DNA of 64,000 nucleotides from Duganella flavida (lineage in GTDB: Bacteria; Pseudomonadota; Gammaproteobacteria; Burkholderiales; Burkholderiaceae_D), in assembly GCF_009857445.1 (NCBI RefSeq), contig NZ_WWCN01000003.1:1-64000 (forward strand), written 5' to 3'. A program made the position numbers and the translations under genes. The notes under the pieces are model-generated. The model was not told the DNA's origin, searched no databases, and was given only the letters and a program-made list of their open reading frames with translations. Positions 31,717 through 41,052 of the stretch are shown piece by piece (position 1 is the first letter of the stretch; each line of letters begins with the position of its first letter).

Positions 31717-34551
31717 ATGAATTATTCGATTACCCGTTACACCCGTTACATCAGCCGTTCGGCGGCACTGGCCATTTGCCTGGCGCCGGCGCTGGTGTAT
31801 GCGCAGCAGCAGGCCGGTGTCGCCAAGGATGCATCCAAGGCCGCCGAGATTAGCGATCCGGCGGCAGTGGTGATCGTCACTGGCGTGACCAAGACCACCA
31901 CCAAGAAAAACGCCACCTTCTCGATCAATACGCTGGGCAGCGAGGAAATCCAGCGCCTCGCGCCGATGAGCACGGCCGATTTGCTGGCCAACTTCCCGGG
32001 CATTTATTCGGAAGGCAGTAGCGCCGGCGAAGCCAGCAACAACATTACCGTGCGCGGCTTGCCAGTCACCGGCGGTTATCGCTTTGCACCGCAGCTGATC
32101 GACGGCTTGCCGGCCTACGAGGAACCGGAAGCGCCGTTCATGAACAACGACGTCTTCATCCGCGATGACCTGATGACCGACAGCGTGGAAGTGGTGAAGG
32201 GTGGTCCAGGCGGCATCTTGTATTCCAACGGCCTTGGCGCGACCGTCAACCACGTCACCCGCACCGGCGGCGATCACCTCGCTGGCGGCTACAAGATTGA
32301 GTACGCCGACTACGGTTTCCTGCGCCAGGACGCCTTTATCTCCGGCCCGCTGACGCCGAACCTGACCGGCGCGGTGGGCGGCTTCTATCGCCGCAGCGAC
32401 GGTATCCGCGACACCGGCTACACCGCTGACCGCGGCGGCCAGGTGCGTGGTAACCTGGTCTACACCAGCAATGACCGCAAGACCACCGCCCGCGCCGATG
32501 CGCTGGTGCTCAACGACCGTACCGCGTTCTACCAGAACTTGCCGATCTCGGTGCCGCGCTTCAGCAATCCGGGCACGCCAGCCAATCCGACTGCCATCAG
32601 CCAGGACACCATCCAGCCGCTGGGCATCGACTTCGCGCACGGCACCACGGCATCGCCTTACAACCGCTACTTCAACATGATAGGTGAATACGGCACCCGC
32701 ACCATCGACCAGGCGGACGGCATCCATCCTGATTTCAAGATGCTGACGCTGAGTGGCTCGCATGAGCTGGAAGATGGCTGGAAGCTGTCGGCCGGGCTGC
32801 GCTACACCACCGGCACCAATGGCTTTAACGGCGTCTTTACCGGCAACGACACTGCCACCTCGGCCAACTTCCTCAATGCCCGCTATCAGAACGATGTGAT
32901 CTCGGCAGCGCATGGCGCGGCGCTCAACTGCAACCTCAGCAACGCCAAGCTGATTGGCTTCTTCAACGTCCCGACCAGCAACGCCTGCGCTTCATTTGCT
33001 AACATCAGCCGCGACGACTTTATCAAGAAGTATGCGAAGGCGAGCGGCGTGGCGGCACGCTACCTTGATGGCACGCCGGTGCCGGTATCGGCCAACCTGA
33101 ACTTCATGATCCCGTTCATTGCCGATGTTGACGCGTCCAGCACCTCGCTTGATTTGAAGACACAAAAAACGTTCACGCTGCAAGGTTCGCATGACCTGAC
33201 CTTCGGCGTCTACAAGAGCCGCTACAACTACGCACCGAACTTCCAGCAGGCGCTGCTGGTAAGCGATGTCTCCAGCCAGTCGCGTCTGGTGGACCTGTAC
33301 GCGGTCGATGCACAAGGCAAGCAAGTGGGCCCGAGCCTGACGCAGGGCGGGGCGATCTTGCCGGGCTGGGGCGGCTTCGTCAGCCAGATACATGGCGACA
33401 GCAGCGCAGCCTATCTGCTCGACCATTGGGAAACGATGGGTAACAAGCTAAAGATTGACGCCGGTGTGCGCTGGCAAAATCTGAAGGCCGATGTGGTGCG
33501 TCGCGACCGTAACGTCATCACCGACCTGACGCCGGCCGGCGTGGTGGTCGGCTCCACGCAGGACACCACTGCGGACAATGAAATCAGCCTGCCGGGCGAT
33601 CCGCACAGCTTGCAACACACTTACCACGGCTTCGGCTGGTCGCTGGGTGGTAACTACAGCTTCAACAAAGCGTTTGCCGTGTACGGACTGGCGTCGGATT
33701 CGTTCCGCCTGCCGAGCCTGCAAGACTTGAACGACTTCGCTACCGCCGGCGCTACCGTGGTCAACGGCAAGCCGGTGGAAGTCAGCGCGGTCGAGCATAT
33801 CCGCCAGTACGAGTTCGGCCTGCGTTACCTGACGCGCGGTTTTGGCGCCTCGGTGGCAGCGTTTTACAACAACTTCTCGCCGCGTAGCGCGATCAACATC
33901 TACAAGGACATTGGATCCTCGTCGTGCGCGGTGCAAGGCGGTGTCACGCAGATTAATTCCTGCCCGGACGTGGTCCAGCTATACCAGCGCGGCGTGCAGA
34001 ACATCGGCACCGAGGTTGAACTGAGCTGGCGTCCGGCCGCGCTGGAAGGGTTGGAGCTGAAAGGCAACGTAGTGCTGCAGAATCCGAAAGTGAATGGCGC
34101 TAACTACACCATCACGCAGGAAGACAAGGACAGCAAAGGCGTCATCACCGGCTACCACTATGTGCAGATCAGCGAAGACGGCCGCCGTCCGCGCCGCCTG
34201 CCGAAAGTGATGCTCAACCTGATGCCGTCGTACGATCTGAAGCCGCTGACCGATGTGCCGGTGAGCCTGTATGCGCAGTACCAGTACTACGGCGCGCGCT
34301 ACTCCGAGGCGACCGACAGCAACGTGACGCTGTACCCGTCCTACCACATCATCAACGCCGGGGCGCAGTACCAGATCAGCGAACGCCTGAGTGCGCATCT
34401 GCACGTGGCCAACCTGACTAACCAGCTGTCGTTCACCGAGGGTGATCCGCTGTTCAACGACCTGCTGTCGCCGGATGGCAGCCGTAACCGCGGCGTGGCG
34501 CGGCCGCTGTTTGGCCGTACCGTACGCTTTAGCCTGACGTACATGTTCTAA
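31717..34551 (+). CDS. TonB-dependent receptor for fructans/sucrose
   Basis: AGGAGATGAGGC precedes ATG 31717. The 944-residue protein has a signal peptide ending LVYAQQQ, the plug domain (LGSEEIQRLAPMSTADLLAN, FPGI; NNITVRGLPVTGGYRF; DSVEVVKGGPGGILYSNGLG) and a large barrel ending in FGRTVRFSLTYMF with the terminal Phe used in outer-membrane insertion. A TonB box-like VVIVTGV is near the mature N-terminus. Its place between sugar kinase and levanase genes, with the shared operator, points to uptake of fructo-oligosaccharides. The sequence alone does not show the ligand. Confidence 0.85.
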   Translation: MNYSITRYTRYISRSAALAICLAPALVYAQQQAGVAKDASKAAEISDPAAVVIVTGVTKTTTKKNATFSINTLGSEEIQRLAPMSTADLLANFPGIYSEGSSAGEASNNITVRGLPVTGGYRFAPQLIDGLPAYEEPEAPFMNNDVFIRDDLMTDSVEVVKGGPGGILYSNGLGATVNHVTRTGGDHLAGGYKIEYADYGFLRQDAFISGPLTPNLTGAVGGFYRRSDGIRDTGYTADRGGQVRGNLVYTSNDRKTTARADALVLNDRTAFYQNLPISVPRFSNPGTPANPTAISQDTIQPLGIDFAHGTTASPYNRYFNMIGEYGTRTIDQADGIHPDFKMLTLSGSHELEDGWKLSAGLRYTTGTNGFNGVFTGNDTATSANFLNARYQNDVISAAHGAALNCNLSNAKLIGFFNVPTSNACASFANISRDDFIKKYAKASGVAARYLDGTPVPVSANLNFMIPFIADVDASSTSLDLKTQKTFTLQGSHDLTFGVYKSRYNYAPNFQQALLVSDVSSQSRLVDLYAVDAQGKQVGPSLTQGGAILPGWGGFVSQIHGDSSAAYLLDHWETMGNKLKIDAGVRWQNLKADVVRRDRNVITDLTPAGVVVGSTQDTTADNEISLPGDPHSLQHTYHGFGWSLGGNYSFNKAFAVYGLASDSFRLPSLQDLNDFATAGATVVNGKPVEVSAVEHIRQYEFGLRYLTRGFGASVAAFYNNFSPRSAINIYKDIGSSSCAVQGGVTQINSCPDVVQLYQRGVQNIGTEVELSWRPAALEGLELKGNVVLQNPKVNGANYTITQEDKDSKGVITGYHYVQISEDGRRPRRLPKVMLNLMPSYDLKPLTDVPVSLYAQYQYYGARYSEATDSNVTLYPSYHIINAGAQYQISERLSAHLHVANLTNQLSFTEGDPLFNDLLSPDGSRNRGVARPLFGRTVRFSLTYMF

Positions 34552-34565
34552 GCAGTGTGATGGGG

Positions 34566-34592
34566 ATGGTCGTCCATGCGACGGCCATTTTT
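34566..34592 (+). terminator. Intrinsic terminator after the TonB receptor
   Basis: ATGGTCGTC, loop CATGC, GACGGCCAT, then TTTTT. It lies between the receptor and the GH32 gene, so the latter may depend on read-through or its own promoter. Confidence 0.65.
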
Positions 34593-34611
34593 AAACATAA
34601 CCGGCTCCCTG

Positions 34612-36222
34612 ATGAATCGATTTTTTACCATGACCTTATTGACCCTCGGCGCCGCTGTGCTGGCCAGCGTCAGCGCGGCTGCGGACTACCTGCAAGCGTT
34701 CCGCCCACAACTGTCGTACTCGCCAGCGCACAACTGGATGAATGATCCGAATGGCCTGGTTTATCACGATGGCGAATACCATCTTTTCTATCAATACAAT
34801 CCGAATGGCAGCACATGGGGCGACATGTCCTGGGGCCACGCGGTCAGTCCGGACTTGCTGCACTGGCAGGAACTCCCGCTCGCGCTGAAGGTGGAGAAGA
34901 CCGCGCGGGGCGAGGTCACGCAGATGTTCTTTTCAGGTAGCGTGGTGGTTGATCAGGCCAACACCAGCGGACTTGGCGAGTCAGGCCGGCCGGCCATGAT
35001 CGCCATGTACACCAGCGTCTATCCGCTGGCGCAGCAGCTCGCCAGTGGTCAGCCAGTATTGGCGGGCACGCAGGCACAATCGCTGGCCTACAGCCTGGAT
35101 CGTGGCCGTAGCTGGACGCAGTACGCAGCCAACCCGGTGATTGCGCTGCCCCCCGCGCCGTACACGGACCAGTACCGCGAGTTCCGCGATCCCAAAGTGT
35201 TCTGGTACGCGGCGGGGAATAAATGGGTGATGGTGCTGGTGTTGCCGAACCTGCACAAAGCCTTGCTCTATAGTTCGCGCGACCTGCTGCACTGGCACTG
35301 GATGAGTGAATTCGGCCCGTCCAATGCGATAGGCGGGGCATGGGAATGCCCGGACCTGATCGAGCTGACGGTCGACGGCGATCCCAATCAACGCAAATGG
35401 GTGCTGGTGATGAGTCTCAATCCCGGCGGTCCGGCTGGCGGCTCCGGCACCCAGTACTTCGTTGGCGACTTCGACGGCGTCAAGTTTTCTGCCGACCCAT
35501 CGCCCGGCGTGCAATGGCTAGACTATGGGGCCGATTACTACGCCGCCGTCAGCTGGAATGGACTGCCCGGCAATCGGCAGATCATGATCGGCTGGATGAG
35601 CAATTGGCTGTACGGGCAGCAGGTACCAACGGCGCCGTGGCGCAGTGCGCAATCGGTACCGCGCGAATTGTCCTTGCGGACGCTGGATGGCCGCGTGCGG
35701 CTGGTCCAGCAGCCGGTCACTGAGTTCCAAAGTTTGCGCACGAACTTGTTGTACCGCGAACCGGTGCTCAGGGTGCCAGCGAATGCTGTCACGCTGAATC
35801 ACGTGCTGAGCGATGCCGGACCGGCGGAACTGGAGCTGCATCTGAAACCGGGCGGCGCACAGCGCACTGGCATACGCTTGCGCAGCGGCGCAACCGATCA
35901 CGAAATCGAACTGGGCTATGACCGCGAGCACGGAACGCTCTATCTGGATCGAAGCCGCGATGGCTACAGCGCCGCGCTTGCCGGATTCGCCCAGCGCCAG
36001 AACGCGCCGGTGCAGCTGCGTGATGGCAAACTCCGTCTGCGGATCTTGTTCGACACAGCATCGCTGACCGTATTTGCAGGCGAGGGCGAGGCTGTGTTGA
36101 GCAGCCAGATCTTCCCTGATCCGCATCAAGCGCGGGTTTCGCTCTTTGCCGAGGGTGCTGCGGCTGAGGTGACGGACATCAGCATCTGGACACTGTCATC
36201 GATTTGGCGGCAGCCGGAATAG
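34612..36222 (+). CDS. Exported GH32 fructosidase (levanase/exo-inulinase type)
   Basis: The start ATG 34612 leads into a signal peptide (MNRFFTMTLLTLGAAVLASV, cleaved after SAAA); an earlier ATG at 34576 adds 12 unlikely residues. The 536-residue enzyme has complete GH32 catalytic motifs: D45 in WMNDPNG (nucleophile), D193 in FRDPKV (stabiliser) and E245 in WECPDL (acid/base). The C-terminal GH32 beta-sandwich ends with LRLRILFDTASLTVFAGEGE. Family members hydrolyse beta-2,6 (levan) or beta-2,1 (inulin) fructan or sucrose; the precise bond cannot be judged. It would act in the periplasm or outside. It follows the terminator of the TonB gene, and no good ribosome binding site is visible. Confidence 0.9.
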   Translation: MNRFFTMTLLTLGAAVLASVSAAADYLQAFRPQLSYSPAHNWMNDPNGLVYHDGEYHLFYQYNPNGSTWGDMSWGHAVSPDLLHWQELPLALKVEKTARGEVTQMFFSGSVVVDQANTSGLGESGRPAMIAMYTSVYPLAQQLASGQPVLAGTQAQSLAYSLDRGRSWTQYAANPVIALPPAPYTDQYREFRDPKVFWYAAGNKWVMVLVLPNLHKALLYSSRDLLHWHWMSEFGPSNAIGGAWECPDLIELTVDGDPNQRKWVLVMSLNPGGPAGGSGTQYFVGDFDGVKFSADPSPGVQWLDYGADYYAAVSWNGLPGNRQIMIGWMSNWLYGQQVPTAPWRSAQSVPRELSLRTLDGRVRLVQQPVTEFQSLRTNLLYREPVLRVPANAVTLNHVLSDAGPAELELHLKPGGAQRTGIRLRSGATDHEIELGYDREHGTLYLDRSRDGYSAALAGFAQRQNAPVQLRDGKLRLRILFDTASLTVFAGEGEAVLSSQIFPDPHQARVSLFAEGAAAEVTDISIWTLSSIWRQPE

Positions 36223-36229
36223 TCATTGG

Positions 36230-37231
36230 TCAGCGGGTGGAGCGCCAAGCCGCCGGCGTCAGTTCCTCCCACTGCCGGAAGGCACGGAAGAATGAGTTCT
36301 GGTCCTCGTAGCCCAGCATGTAGGCGACTTCAATGATCTCTATTTCGGGATCGGTCAGGTACTCCAGCGCCAGTTGGTGGCGGGTGTCGCTGAGCAGGCT
36401 CTGGAAGGTCAGCCCTTCGTCCGTCAGCTTGCGTTGCAAAGAGCGCGAGCTCATCGCCAGTTCGGTGGCGACCGCGCGGATGTCGGGACGGCCTGCCGTC
36501 AGCCGCCGGCGCAACACCCAGCGGATCTGCTCTGCCAGTGTGGCTTGCTGGGCTTGCTGCTCCAGCCGTCGGTCCAGCTCAGGGATCAGGATATCGAGCA
36601 ACTCGGCGTTGTAGCCGACAAACGGCCGGTCTAGATCGGCGCGTCGAAAGACCAGACGGTCTTGCTCGGCGCTGAAGCGCACCCGGCAGCCGAAATAGTT
36701 TTCGTAATCGGCGGTGGCGCCTGGCGGCCGCGCCAGTTCGAGCGTCAACGCGGAGATCGGTGTTGCCGTTCCTTGTCGTCCCAATTCCAGCAGCGAGGCG
36801 AACACCGTATCGACCAGCGCGGGCGGCGTCGCCTGGCCGTTGGCGTGACTCCAGATCACGACAATTTCGCCACGCTCGCCGCGCTCATCGAGGCAAATTT
36901 CCTCCGGGGCGCACAGTCGCTTGAAGCGTGCCACGCGCTGCAAAGCATCACGAAAATCGCGCGCGTGGTAGGCCACCAGGAATGAAGGTGGCACCGCCAG
37001 TCCTTGCAAGCCGGTGGCGATGCGCAAGCCGATGGCGGGATCGTCACTCAGGCCAGGCAGCTCATTCCACAGCGCGAAGAACTGCGCCGTGGACAGCGGC
37101 GCCTGCCCGGTCACGACGCTCAACGGAATCCGCGCCTCGCGCAGCAAGTCAGTGCGGGCGATGCCCGCCTGCTTGATGCTGGCCCATAGCGCATCGGAAA
37201 ACTTGATCTTATCCGCCACCGCTTGCTTCAT
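36230..37231 (-). CDS. AraC-family regulator with N-terminal Arabinose_bd-type domain
   Basis: The 333-residue protein has an N-terminal ~190-residue domain typical of the OruR/ArgR-like AraC group (LLREARIPLSVVTGQAPLST, FFALWNEL; GLQGLAVPPSFLVAYHARDF). A C-terminal double helix-turn-helix (DIRAVATELAMSSRSLQRKL and EVAYMLGYEDQNSFFRAFRQ, then W...TPAAWR) follows. It starts 10 bases after the hydrolase stop, in the same direction, so it probably belongs with the hydrolase and reductase genes rather than the convergent GH32 gene. Target genes and inducer are unknown. Confidence 0.85.
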   Translation of the reverse strand: MKQAVADKIKFSDALWASIKQAGIARTDLLREARIPLSVVTGQAPLSTAQFFALWNELPGLSDDPAIGLRIATGLQGLAVPPSFLVAYHARDFRDALQRVARFKRLCAPEEICLDERGERGEIVVIWSHANGQATPPALVDTVFASLLELGRQGTATPISALTLELARPPGATADYENYFGCRVRFSAEQDRLVFRRADLDRPFVGYNAELLDILIPELDRRLEQQAQQATLAEQIRWVLRRRLTAGRPDIRAVATELAMSSRSLQRKLTDEGLTFQSLLSDTRHQLALEYLTDPEIEIIEVAYMLGYEDQNSFFRAFRQWEELTPAAWRSTR

Positions 37232-37241
37232 GAATGCCGAC

Positions 37242-38312
37242 TCAAAGAATGGTTGTATTAAAGAAGTTGGCCAGCTTTGCCACGGCCGGGTTCACGTACT
37301 CAGGCTTGTAGTATAAGCCGACATGGGTAGCGCCTTCGACCCAGAATAGCTCCTTGGGCTCGTGCGCGCGCGCGATCGCATCCTCGCCCATCCATTTGCT
37401 GACAGCCTCGGTACCGACGATCATCAGCAGGGGACGCGGCGCAACCAGCTCCACGAGACTGAAGCCATTGGCCAGCGCTGTGCGGTCGATGCTGGTCCAG
37501 GCCAGTTCATCGGCCTGGCGCGGGTGGCGGCCATTGTCGGTGCAATAGTACAGGTAGCCATCAAGATCCATTGGGCCACTGGCGCGCGCAGCCTCTTCGC
37601 TGGCCGGGCGTATCGGCATCATCGACGCCGGCTCGCCGCGCGCTTCGGCGGCGCGGGCTGCTGCGCAGGCGTCCAGCAGCGACTGGAACACTTTCGGATC
37701 CTGCTTGCCGTCGGCGCCGCGCCGGTGCCAGGTGGCGAGATCGACGCCGCTCACGGTGGCGACGGCCTTGATGCGATGATCGGAGGCTGCGGCCCCGACC
37801 ACGTAGCCGCCCGAGGCGCAAATCCCCAGCGCGCCGATGCGCTCCGGATCGACCTCGGCGCGCAAGCTCAGGAACGACACTGCGCTCTTGAATTCCTCGA
37901 TCCGGCGTGCGGCATCCTCTACGCCGCGCGGCAAGCCTTCGCTTTCGCCTTGAGTGGCCGTGTCGAAGGTGAGGGTGATGAAGCCCAGTTCCGCCAGACG
38001 CTGCGCGTACAGGCCGGCAGTCTGTTCTTTCACGCCACTGGCCGGATGGCCGACGACGATAGCGGCATGATTGCCGGGCGTGAGATTATTCGGGGTGTAA
38101 AGATGGCCGGCCAGTCGCCAGCCACTGCTAGTGAAATTGACATTCGTCTTCATGATTTTTTCCTGTTTCAAGTTGGTAGTCTGCGCCTGGGCTATTCCGG
38201 TAAAAGGCCCTGTGACCAAAGATGCCACCCCTGCCAGGGCGACCGTGGTCATGACACTGCGGCGCCGGGGATTGTGTGCCAGGTGGTTGAGTTCATCAGT
38301 ACGTTTTAGCAT
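37242..38312 (-). CDS. Alpha/beta hydrolase with Tat-like signal
   Basis: The start is ATG 38312 (MLKRTDELNHLAHNPRRRSV), overlapping the end of the upstream reductase gene by 17 bases; an earlier in-frame start would lie inside that gene. NPRRRSVMTTVALAGVASLV looks like a twin-arginine export signal. The hydrolase core has HLYTPNNLTPGNHAAIVVGHP, a nucleophile elbow GICASGGY (with Cys and Ser both near the turn, as in dienelactone-hydrolase relatives) and a C-terminal His in VEGATHVGLY. Length 356 residues. Substrate unknown. It is followed at 10 bases by an AraC regulator. Confidence 0.75.
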   Translation of the reverse strand: MLKRTDELNHLAHNPRRRSVMTTVALAGVASLVTGPFTGIAQAQTTNLKQEKIMKTNVNFTSSGWRLAGHLYTPNNLTPGNHAAIVVGHPASGVKEQTAGLYAQRLAELGFITLTFDTATQGESEGLPRGVEDAARRIEEFKSAVSFLSLRAEVDPERIGALGICASGGYVVGAAASDHRIKAVATVSGVDLATWHRRGADGKQDPKVFQSLLDACAAARAAEARGEPASMMPIRPASEEAARASGPMDLDGYLYYCTDNGRHPRQADELAWTSIDRTALANGFSLVELVAPRPLLMIVGTEAVSKWMGEDAIARAHEPKELFWVEGATHVGLYYKPEYVNPAVAKLANFFNTTIL

Positions 38313-39022
38313 CGCTTTTCCTGACCAGCGAAGCACCGCCCGCCACGCCGTTGATGGTGGTGCCGCCATTGTGGATCGATGCAAACATCGGCTGCATGTT
38401 TTGCGGGAACGGCAGCACTGGCTTGGTCAGACTGTCGAGGAGCGCCAGCTCCTCGGTGCTCAAGGTAATCTCGGCCGATTTCAGGTTGTCTTCGAGCTGG
38501 CTCACGCGGCGCGCACCGATAATGGTCGAACTCACGCCCGGCTGCATGCGCACCGAGGCAAGCGCAATGCGGGCCGCCGTTGATTCATGCGCCTTGGCGA
38601 TTGTCTCCAGTTCATCGATCAAGACGAAGGTCGCCTCGTTGATACAGGTCGATGTAGTCAGTTTGCAGGCGCCGCAGCGAGTTCTCGCAATGCTGCACAA
38701 TTGCCTTGCGACCCGAGCCACCGCTATTCGGATCGCCCAAATCCAAATTGCTGCTGAATTTGGTTGCGAGGACCAGGCGGTCACGGCGCGACGGATGGCG
38801 GCCGACGTGGTCACCGATGATCTTTTTCGAGTGACCATTGGTATAGCCGTTTGCCGTATCGATAAAATTGCCACCGGCAGTGATAAAGCGGTCAAGGATT
38901 TCCTGCGATTCCTGCACTGAAGTGCCCCAGCCGTGGTCTTCGCCAAACGTCATGGCGCCCAGGCAGAGCGGGCTGACGCGCAGCCCCGAGCGGCCCAGCG
39001 TTACGTAGTGATCGAGTGCCAT
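38296..39022 (-). pseudogene. Aldo/keto reductase with internal deletion
   Basis: The N-terminal half from ATG 39022 is normal: LGRSGLRVSPLCLGAMTFGE, NFIDTANGYTNGHSKKIIGD, LVLATKF, SLRRLQTDYIDLYQ. It then jumps, near 38640, into another frame encoding only the far C-terminal part (ELETIAKAHESTAARIALAS, STIIGARRVSQLEDNLKSAE). About 100-150 middle residues of the barrel are missing, and the junction is out of frame. A complete AKR is about 330-350 residues. The two pieces match one gene that suffered a deletion. Catalytic Asp, Tyr and Lys survive, but the substrate His region is lost. Confidence 0.8.
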
Positions 39023-39153
39023 AGATACTCCTCGTGTTTAAAGTTGGTATGCCCGTCTTCATCGGGCTTATCAGGAGTGTAGGCAAGTGCGGGGTTTCGT
39101 ATTATGCAAAGCGCGCCAACAGACTGGCGGAACGCGCCAATCGATGCGGCGGC

Positions 39154-39936
39154 TCAGCGTGGCAGATCGCTGGCTTTGGTGGCGTCGAAACAGCGGTGAC
39201 GGTATTCGGCCAGGCTCTCTTGCAGATAGCGCGTCACCGTGCCGTTGCGTTTGAGTTCAGCGAGCGCGTCCGCCATTTGTGGCGCATGGCTGGCATGGGC
39301 GCTGTTCAGATAGCAATGGCCGGTGGTGGACTGTACCTGCGCCAGCTGGCGGATGACGGGCGTGTCGGGTAGACCGCTATTGCATTCCCGGAACGCCAGG
39401 TAGTCTTCGACCGCTTCCTGCACATCGAAATACAAATCCGTGCGGCCCAGTTGCAGTTTGCGCAAGCCTTGGCCAACATCGCTGATTTGCGATAGCTGAT
39501 CGGGGGCCAGCTTGGCGCTTAGAAGGGCTTCCAGTTCCGGAATGCCGCGCCGGGTTTCGCAGCGCAGGCGCAGCGACCGCAACTGGTCCATGCCTTCGAA
39601 ACTGGCCGCTAGTCCGGCGCCGTACACGCAGAAATGCACCACATTGTTGGGCTCGCGTAGGCGTACCAGGCTCGGATATAGCGTCAAATAGCCGAAGGTA
39701 CGTCCCAGCTCGCCGTCGGCCTGGCCTGCTTGCACCATCGCCGTTGCTCGCTTCGGCGGCACATCGAGATATTCAAAACTCAGTCCACTCATGGCGCAGA
39801 CATCGCGATAGACCTTGATCAACCATTGGGTGCGGGGATTGTCATAGGGGCGCGAGAAAACAAACCTCAGCCTTTGGGCCGGCTTGAGGTTCAGGGAGAG
39901 CACGGTTGCCTGGAGAAATTGCCGCCGGGAGGTCAT
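39154..39936 (-). CDS. Periplasmic solute-binding-like protein (family 3 type)
   Basis: The start is ATG 39936 behind AGGACTGGCG (MTSRRQFLQATVLSLNL); the RRQFLQ motif suggests a twin-arginine-like signal, though the hydrophobic stretch is short. The 260-residue product has features of amino-acid-binding-type proteins: FVFSRPYDNPRTQWLIKVYR, PPKRATAMVQAGQADGELGR (the R-x-x-x-M...G..D...G pattern) and LQLGRTDLYFDVQEAVEDYL. Two similar genes lie at 45768-47358. No permease is nearby, so it may act as a sensor or orphan binding protein rather than in transport. Confidence 0.65.
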   Translation of the reverse strand: MTSRRQFLQATVLSLNLKPAQRLRFVFSRPYDNPRTQWLIKVYRDVCAMSGLSFEYLDVPPKRATAMVQAGQADGELGRTFGYLTLYPSLVRLREPNNVVHFCVYGAGLAASFEGMDQLRSLRLRCETRRGIPELEALLSAKLAPDQLSQISDVGQGLRKLQLGRTDLYFDVQEAVEDYLAFRECNSGLPDTPVIRQLAQVQSTTGHCYLNSAHASHAPQMADALAELKRNGTVTRYLQESLAEYRHRCFDATKASDLPR

Positions 39937-40292
39937 CGCCAGTCCTAATTTCCTGAATGTACTCAGGTTAGCATTGCAGACGCTCGCAGTGAGAAAATTC
40001 AAGCGGGCGCATCCTTTTTAGCTGCGTGCCGTGCGCATAACGACTACATTGGATCTACCGATGACCTCATTATTTCTGCATTTGCTGGAAACTTATAGTG
40101 TTCGTTTGCTCGCTGAATTGCCCGAACTCTAATTGACCGCTTTCCACTGCCAGGTAAAGGCTGCCACGCGGTCAAATGATCCGTCATATCCCAGCTCTTT
40201 TAGATCGCGATGGAGCTGATTTTTCGGGGGCTTTTTCTTTTCAGAGCAGAGCGGGGTGCTACACTGCGCCCTTACATTCTAAAGGCACCACC

Positions 40293-40835
40293 ATGACCAC
40301 CAAAAAACAGCCTCCTGTTAAACAGCCAGCCGAAGCGCCCACCGGACGGGTAGGAAATCCCTTTCTGAACGCGGAGTTCTACAACCGGATGCGCGACTAC
40401 ACCGAGCGCGACGCTGCCTTTTCGAAGGAATTGAAATCCATCGGCGAAAGCGGCGCGGGCAAGCAAAGCACCGACATCCGCACCGCGCCGTCGCTGCAAT
40501 TGCTGCGTGCCGTCGTCAAGAAAGGCTTGTCGCTGGACGCCATGTTGGCGCGCATGGTACAGGGTGTGGAATCGGGCCTGTGGGAGCCGTGGATGAGCGC
40601 CTTCGGCATCGAGATCCGTGGCGTCAACTACGCCAAGCCAGAGCAGCGCAATGCCCGTCTGGCGATCGATATGAGTCTGGCGTGCAAGATCAACTCCGTA
40701 TTCGCCAACGCCGGCGTCACTAACTGGCGCAGTTTGGTGGCCGAGGACTGCGTGCAGATTCAGATCGACAAGCCAACCGAAACCACCGGCGCCAAGGTCT
40801 ACGCCATCTTCTACCTGGATGCGCCGGACAAGTGA
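40293..40835 (+). CDS. Hypothetical protein
   Basis: The likely start is ATG 40293 after AAAGGCACCACC (MTTKKQPPVKQPAEAPTGRV); an in-frame start at 40176 would add 39 odd residues. The 180-residue protein has a Pro/Lys-rich beginning, then a helical domain (LNAEFYNRMRDYTERDAAFS, LQLLRAVVKKGLSLDAMLAR), and ends with AKVYAIFYLDAPDK. No signal peptide or membrane helix is seen. I do not recognise a family. It stands alone, with its own promoter region in the AT-richer stretch 40000-40250. Confidence 0.55.
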   Translation: MTTKKQPPVKQPAEAPTGRVGNPFLNAEFYNRMRDYTERDAAFSKELKSIGESGAGKQSTDIRTAPSLQLLRAVVKKGLSLDAMLARMVQGVESGLWEPWMSAFGIEIRGVNYAKPEQRNARLAIDMSLACKINSVFANAGVTNWRSLVAEDCVQIQIDKPTETTGAKVYAIFYLDAPDK

Positions 40836-41052
40836 GCCATGCCATGACGCTGGCGCAGCAAGTCGCGATCACTACATTGAAGACGCGCCGGCTTACGCCA
40901 GATTGAATGGCAACTGCCCACATGGACGCTAAAAGTAGGCGTATCAAGTATGCGTGCTGCCGGATAGTCGCCGAAGTTGCTCTGCTCAGTCACACTATCT
41001 TTCAAGGTAATGGCCGCCCTTTGCACATACATGACTGCTTGGCGTGCAATCC

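Noticed and set aside
36222..36230. Bidirectional terminator between GH32 and AraC genes
   Set aside because: The gap is only seven bases and no hairpin with a T-run was found.
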